From Marinihelvus fidelis (lineage in GTDB: Bacteria > Pseudomonadota > Gammaproteobacteria > Xanthomonadales > SZUA-36), in NCBI RefSeq assembly GCF_008725655.1, contig NZ_VYXP01000003.1, positions 248,001 through 312,000 of the forward strand: a stretch of DNA of 64,000 nucleotides. Direction: 5' to 3'. Below the pieces are notes generated by a model that searched no databases, was not told the origin of the DNA, and saw only the letters and a list, made by a program, of their open reading frames with translations. A program made the position numbers and the translations under genes. Below are positions 60,219-64,000 of the stretch, piece by piece (position 1 is the stretch's first letter; the number at the start of each line of letters is the position of its first letter).

Positions 60219-60622
60219 ATACGTCAGCAACCGACAGCCGGCCGCCCCCCGCCGGGGGCGCGGCCAGCCCTGATGACAGCGGCCCGGCGGGCCTGCTGAC
60301 CGAGTGGATCGCTGCCTACGGGCAGCGTTTCTCGTCTGCGGCCCAACTGGTCATGGCGGAAACCCGGCTGGCCATCACCAGCTTCGTGCTGATGGTGTTC
60401 GGCGTGGTGGTGGCCGCCGGTTTCCTGATGTTCGCCTGGGCACTGGTGCTGTACGCGGGCATGCGGGCATCAGCCCTGGCAGGCATGCCACTGGTGGCGA
60501 TCGCAGTCATTCTTGCGCTCTTGCACCTGGGCGCCGCCGCACTGGTCTTCCGCGCCGTGTCACGCCTGGGCTCGCGCCTGGAATTCGAAGCCACCCGTGA
60601 AATGCTGGGAACTGACCCATGA
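60215..60622 (+). CDS. YqjE/phage-holin-family (DUF1469) membrane protein
   Basis: 135 residues: disordered Pro/Ala-rich N-terminus, an amphipathic stretch (AAQLVMAETRLAITSF) and two helices (LMVFGVVVAAGFLMFAWALVLY and PLVAIAVILALLHLGAAALVF). This is the YqjE/holin-X-like family that usually follows YqjD. GTG start overlapping the preceding gene; overlaps the following gene by ATGA. The name 'holin' is by fold only; no lysis function is implied. Confidence 0.83.
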   Translation: MNTSATDSRPPPAGGAASPDDSGPAGLLTEWIAAYGQRFSSAAQLVMAETRLAITSFVLMVFGVVVAAGFLMFAWALVLYAGMRASALAGMPLVAIAVILALLHLGAAALVFRAVSRLGSRLEFEATREMLGTDP

Positions 60623-60954
60623 TTTCCGCCTGGCGCCGCCAGGCGCGGGAACTCGAGCGACTGCGCGCGCAGCGACTGACCGCCGTCGGTACGGAACGGG
60701 CCCGGCGCGCACGGCTGATTCTCGAAGTCGAGTCGCGCTGGCTGCAGGCCGAAACCTTGTTATGGACGGCCGTGACCGGCTGGATCTGGTTTTCCCGCCG
60801 ACGCGACCTGGCCGAGGAAGAACGTGGCGGACTGGTCGCTGAATTGATCGCGTCACTGTTCATCATGCAACGCTGGCGACGACTGAGCCAGAAGGCCAGG
60901 CGCACAGCACGTCGCGCTAGCGGCGACGGGCGCACCGGCGATGATATGTCATGA
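60619..60954 (+). CDS. Hypothetical protein (YqjK position)
   Basis: 111 residues, strongly basic, Arg/Glu-rich with a moderately hydrophobic middle (WLQAETLLWTAVTGWIWF), AELIASLFIMQRWRRLSQKARRTARRA at the C-terminal end. No recognised domain; its place after YqjD and YqjE corresponds to yqjK in enterobacteria. ATGA overlap with the YqjE-like gene supports expression as one unit. Confidence 0.7.
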   Translation: MISAWRRQARELERLRAQRLTAVGTERARRARLILEVESRWLQAETLLWTAVTGWIWFSRRRDLAEEERGGLVAELIASLFIMQRWRRLSQKARRTARRASGDGRTGDDMS

Positions 60955-61000
60955 TAGATGCCCCGCCCCGCCCGGGGTGAACAACAACAGGAGCTGACAC

Positions 61001-61900
61001 GTGGGCGCCAGGACATCATCTTCAACACCCTCATTGACACGCCGCGGACTTTTCGCGGGCACCGCGGCACTGGCCACAACGTCACTCCTGGCCACGACCA
61101 CCGCCAGCGCGGCCACAGACAGTAAGGCCGGCTGCCACCATGCCGGCGCGGGCCGCGCCACGGGCATCCAGCTGTACACGGTCCGCGATTCCATGGCCGA
61201 CGATGTCCCCGCCACGCTGACCGCGCTCGCCGCCATCGGCTACCGTGAGCTGGAGTTCGCCGGCTATTTCAACCAGTCACCGGTGGCGCTGCGCACACTG
61301 CTCGATGACCTGGGCCTGGTCGCCCCGAGTACGCACATGGACGCCCGACAGCTTCGGGACGCCCCGGACGCACTGCTCGATACCGCCGCCGCGATGGGCC
61401 ACGACTACGTGGTCATTGCCTGGCTGCACCCTGACGACCGGAAGACCCTTGACCAGTACCGGGCCTGGGCCGACGTCTTCAACCGGGTGGGCGAAAAGTG
61501 CCAGGCCCTGGGCATGCGCTTCGCGTACCACAACCACGATTTCGAGTTCGCCGCGATTGACGGCCAGGTGCCCTGGGATGTGCTGCTGCAGGCCACCGAG
61601 CCGGACCTGGTCGACTTCGAACTGGACATGTTCTGGACCCGCAAGGCCGGGCTGGACCCCATTGAGGTACTGACGCGCGCACCCGAACGCTACACCATGG
61701 CGCACATCAAGGACATGAGCCCGAACGGCGACATGGTCGACGTGGGCACGGGTGAAATTGACTACGGCGCGATCCTGACCAGCCCCGAAGCGGCCAGCCT
61801 GAAACACCTGTTCGTGGAACACGACAACCCGGCCGACCCCTTCCGCACCGCCGCCGTTGGCCGCCTTGGCCTCACCCGCGCCCTGCTGGGTGACGGGTGA
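61001..61900 (+). CDS. Tat-exported sugar phosphate isomerase/epimerase-like TIM barrel
   Basis: A 299-residue protein with a twin-arginine signal (SLTRRGLFAGTAALATTSLL) and an AP-endonuclease-2/xylose-isomerase-like barrel: GIQLYTVRDSMADDVPATLTAL, YRELEFAGYF, GMRFAYHNHDFEF, DLVDFELDMFWTRKAG, MAHIKDMSPNG and LFVEHDNPADPF. Metal ligands (Glu, His, Asp) are spread through these strands. GTG start with AGGAG ~9 bases upstream. It is convergent with the MFS sugar-transporter-like gene, so sugar processing is likely; the reaction is unknown. Confidence 0.86.
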   Translation: MGARTSSSTPSLTRRGLFAGTAALATTSLLATTTASAATDSKAGCHHAGAGRATGIQLYTVRDSMADDVPATLTALAAIGYRELEFAGYFNQSPVALRTLLDDLGLVAPSTHMDARQLRDAPDALLDTAAAMGHDYVVIAWLHPDDRKTLDQYRAWADVFNRVGEKCQALGMRFAYHNHDFEFAAIDGQVPWDVLLQATEPDLVDFELDMFWTRKAGLDPIEVLTRAPERYTMAHIKDMSPNGDMVDVGTGEIDYGAILTSPEAASLKHLFVEHDNPADPFRTAAVGRLGLTRALLGDG

Positions 61901-61950
61901 CGCGTTACGCGTCACCAAAAAACGGGCGCCGAAATGGCGCCCGATTTTTC
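61889..61950. terminator. Bidirectional terminator region
   Basis: CGGGCGCC-GAAAT-GGCGCCCG hairpin (61923-61943) with TTTTT on its right and AAAAAA on its left; directly upstream GGTGACGCG-TTA-CGCGTCACC forms a second hairpin. It serves the isomerase-like gene and the convergent MFS gene. Confidence 0.9.
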
Positions 61951-63268
61951 AGCCGGTCGCGCCCTTGCGGTTGCGGCTGCGCTCGAAGGCCCACACCGCA
62001 CCGAAGATGAAGAACAGGATCACCGGGATGATTGCGACGGCCTGGAATGATGTGGTCGCCGCCTGCGCCAGGGCGCCGGCCATGGCCTCGGAGCCCGGCT
62101 CCAGCGCCTCGAACGCTGCCTGGCCGCCGGCTGCCTCGAATTTGGCCTTGTCATAGATTCCGCCCAGTTCAGGCAGCACGAATCGAATGGCCAGGGCGCC
62201 GGCAAAGCCGGTCAGGCCAATCGTCCACGGCCCGCCTTTCGGGAAACGGTGCGCTACGGCCGCCAGCATGGTCGGCCACATGTAGCACACGCCAACCGCC
62301 CAGACCGTGGCCGCCACCAGTGCGGTCACCGGCGATGAAGCCACGCTCAGCAGGTACAGGCCGATGCCGGCCGGCACGGTGGAAATCCATAGCAGGCCCA
62401 TGTCGGAAAAGCGGTGCGCCAGTGCGCCGGCAAAGTGGCGCATGACAAACATGATGGCGGCCACGTAGACCAGCACCACGATGCCCGGCATCTTCACCGT
62501 TTCGCTGAGCGCGATGTCCACCCAGGACGAAGGCGCCAGTTCCGCCGACGCGGTCAGGAACATGATGGCGAAGAACACCCAGAAGAAAGGCTGCTTGACC
62601 ACCACCATCAGCATCTCGCCGAAGCTGACGCCCAGCGATTCGGCCTGCGTGCCGGGGAATTTCTGCGTCATGGCCCAGAGCCCGAAAGCGATGCCGGGGA
62701 TCATGATCATGGCGATGGCGATGCGCCAGTCCATGTCCATCACCTGGAACAGCAACAGGCTGAGCAGGCCACCGGCGACGATGCCAGCCGGCCACCAGGC
62801 ATGCAGCACGTTCAGCCGGTGTGTCTTTTCATCCGGGTACAACGCCGCGGTCACCGGGTTGATGGCGGCCTCGGTGCAACCCCAGCCCACGCCCATCACC
62901 AGCATGCCCCACCAGACCAGTGGCACCACGTCGACGCCGGTCGCCAGTGACGGCGCCATGACCACCATCAGCGGGCCGACGATAAAGGTCGCGGACGCAA
63001 TCAGGATCACGCGCTTGGCGCCCAATACATCCAGGATCGGGCTGGCGACCAGCAATGATGCGGCAAAGCCGAGGAAGGCCGCGCCCAGTGCGTCGCCGAT
63101 CATGCGCCCGGAGTTGGCGATATCGACCGGGTCGAAAAGGGCTTCCTTGATGGCGCCCGAGGCGGCAATGCGCAGCGAAAACGCCGCGGCGGCGGTGAAC
63201 AGCGCCAGGACGCTGATCCAGAACAGTGCGGAACGGTTGTACCCATCCGCGGCATGAGTGTCAGACAT
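61949..63268 (-). CDS. MFS transporter (sugar-type)
   Basis: A 439-residue major facilitator with ~12 helices: SALFWISVLALFTAAAAFSLR first, ILDVLGAKRVILIASATFIVG the A-motif-like loop, VMGVGWGCTEAAINPVTAALYPD in helix 4-5, LNVLHAWWPAGIVAGGLLS next. The WGCTEAAINP and HAWWPAGI blocks resemble fucose/glucose-type (FucP-like) MFS proteins. ATG 63268 follows AAGGATAATAACG. It is convergent with the Tat-exported TIM barrel, suggesting uptake of the sugar that the barrel processes. Confidence 0.88.
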   Translation of the reverse strand: MSDTHAADGYNRSALFWISVLALFTAAAAFSLRIAASGAIKEALFDPVDIANSGRMIGDALGAAFLGFAASLLVASPILDVLGAKRVILIASATFIVGPLMVVMAPSLATGVDVVPLVWWGMLVMGVGWGCTEAAINPVTAALYPDEKTHRLNVLHAWWPAGIVAGGLLSLLLFQVMDMDWRIAIAMIMIPGIAFGLWAMTQKFPGTQAESLGVSFGEMLMVVVKQPFFWVFFAIMFLTASAELAPSSWVDIALSETVKMPGIVVLVYVAAIMFVMRHFAGALAHRFSDMGLLWISTVPAGIGLYLLSVASSPVTALVAATVWAVGVCYMWPTMLAAVAHRFPKGGPWTIGLTGFAGALAIRFVLPELGGIYDKAKFEAAGGQAAFEALEPGSEAMAGALAQAATTSFQAVAIIPVILFFIFGAVWAFERSRNRKGATG

Positions 63269-63319
63269 CGTTATTATCCTTTTATCGTGAGCCAGCGGGG
63301 CGCGAGCACCCCACACCAG

Positions 63320-63349
63320 TTTATACGACAGAAGCGGGGGTGGGGCCAA
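63320..63349 (-). promoter_or_regulatory. Candidate promoter of the MFS gene
   Basis: On the minus strand TTGGCC (63349-63344) and TATAAA (63325-63320), spacer 18, ~50 bases before ATG 63268. Confidence 0.5.
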
Positions 63350-63376
63350 GCGCCGGGAGAGCGCGCGGGGAAGCGG

Positions 63377-64000
63377 TCAGTCGTTACGCTCACAGCCCGG
63401 CAATGAGCCATCATCCAGCCGCGTCGCCGCTTCGTCCCCGGCCACCGTGGACACGGCGGTCCGGAGCGCATCCAGGTCGAGGTCTTCGTTGCCCAATAGC
63501 TGGCCGAGCACGTCGTCCAGGCCATTGTTGTCGCCGCCCGCGCGCAACGCGGCATCGATATCCCTGAACACCATCACTGCCCGGGCCGTGGTGGCCCCTG
63601 TCGAGGCACCGCCGCAGAGCTCATCGGATTTGGCGGACCATTGAGCCAGGTCCTTCAGTGCGTGCTGGTAACGTTTGGGCGTGATCGTGCCCGAGCGCCG
63701 TAGCAACTCCAGGGAGTAGTACTCGGCCAGGCCCTCGACAATCCAGTCATAACCGGGTGCCGAATCCATCGACAGCGCAACATGCAGCACTTCGTGCAGC
63801 AAGGAACTGGTGCCGTTGCCGCTGATCATGGGTCGCTCGGCATGGATGTACAGGGAGTTCGGTGCCGACAATGCGCCGCGCCACATGGGCTCGCCGGCGC
63901 TGATCACCGTCAGGCGTGGCAGCGGCTCGGGCAACAGCGCCGAGAGTTCCGGCAGGGTCCAGTTCAGTAGCGCCAGCATATCCATGCGTCGCACGTCCTG
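63377..64000 (-). CDS. HExxH-type peptidase-like protein, 5' end beyond the window
   Basis: At least 205 residues, frame open to the window edge so the N-terminus is missing (first visible start codon at 63994). It carries a gluzincin-type zinc site: HEVLHVAL followed ~20 residues later by EGLAEYYSLELL, where the Glu would be the third ligand. The preceding GTSSLLHEVLH is typical of DUF1570/SprT-adjacent peptidase-like proteins. Two cysteines (DELCGG, PGCERND) may pair. Substrate unknown; no signal peptide can be judged. Confidence 0.7.
   Translation of the reverse strand, partial: QDVRRMDMLALLNWTLPELSALLPEPLPRLTVISAGEPMWRGALSAPNSLYIHAERPMISGNGTSSLLHEVLHVALSMDSAPGYDWIVEGLAEYYSLELLRRSGTITPKRYQHALKDLAQWSAKSDELCGGASTGATTARAVMVFRDIDAALRAGGDNNGLDDVLGQLLGNEDLDLDALRTAVSTVAGDEAATRLDDGSLPGCERND

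Noticed and set aside
60215-60622. Prophage remnant because of a holin-like protein
   Set aside because: The protein fits the YqjE position after YqjD; no other phage gene is nearby.
1-64000. tRNA, rRNA or CRISPR sequences
   Set aside because: No gap is large enough or shows the expected cloverleaf, conserved rRNA or regularly spaced repeat pattern.

Overview
The window is high-GC, densely packed bacterial DNA with many ATGA/GTGA start-stop overlaps and very short gaps. Gene content points to a free-living, probably marine or saline gammaproteobacterium near the Xanthomonadales/Wenzhouxiangella/Woeseia-like groups: a FadB-type beta-oxidation enzyme, EpmB, YjbQ, a YqjD/YqjE-type stress block, an IPTL-CTERM-like surface protein, a copper nitrite reductase and many Tat or lipoprotein signals. 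This placement is inference from gene families, not a database match. I saw no rRNA, tRNA, CRISPR array, intact insertion sequence or origin, and no gene-free stretch longer than 300 bases.

Layout. 1-3057: 3' end of a fatty-acid oxidation multienzyme, a hotdog thioesterase and an ATP-grasp protein. 3057-15249: sugar and hexuronate catabolism (a six-hairpin glycosidase-like lipoprotein, a beta-hydroxyacid dehydrogenase, UxaA, ManD, UxaC, a UxuB-like reductase), split at about 7.75-10.96 kb by a cargo-like block (HigBA toxin-antitoxin, acyltransferase, MOSC protein, nitrilase-family amidase). 15251-19699: minus-strand run with a sulfatase, small lipoproteins, a VOC protein, a 6-phosphogluconate dehydrogenase-like enzyme and a Dabb protein. 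20821-27046: tightly coupled five-gene operon of a DevB-like adaptor, a DevC-like permease, an ABC ATPase fused to a GAF domain, a patatin phospholipase with a cyclic-nucleotide-binding domain, and a calcineurin-like phosphoesterase lipoprotein. This is my best candidate for an undescribed system. 27031-32166: repeat-flanked membrane proteins and a nitrite-reduction operon (nirK with fused cytochrome c, nirV, SCO1-like copper chaperone). 32168-46640: secreted and surface proteins, including a 2795-residue DUF11-type repeat protein, an M20 amidohydrolase, a ScyD/E-like propeller and a matrixin-like protease with nidogen-like domains. 46904-53547: transporters, including an RND pump behind a Fur-box-like palindrome. 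53520-57952: pirin/azoreductase/LysR cluster, an esterase and a cyclophilin. 58147-64000: EpmB, a small stress-protein cluster behind a very good sigma-54 promoter match, a Tat-exported sugar isomerase-like protein, an MFS transporter and a partial HExxH peptidase.

How they fit. The uronate genes could take glucuronate (UxaC, UxuB, ManD) and altronate (UxaA) to 2-keto-3-deoxygluconate, and the nearby glycosidase-like lipoprotein and sulfatase suggest sulfated, uronate-containing polysaccharide as food. The nirK-nirV-sco operon gives nitrite reduction to NO with its copper supply. The ABC-GAF-patatin-phosphoesterase operon suggests signal-gated export coupled to lipid remodelling. Starts were refined by Shine-Dalgarno position where the longest frame looked over-extended; all functions are predictions from motifs and context.
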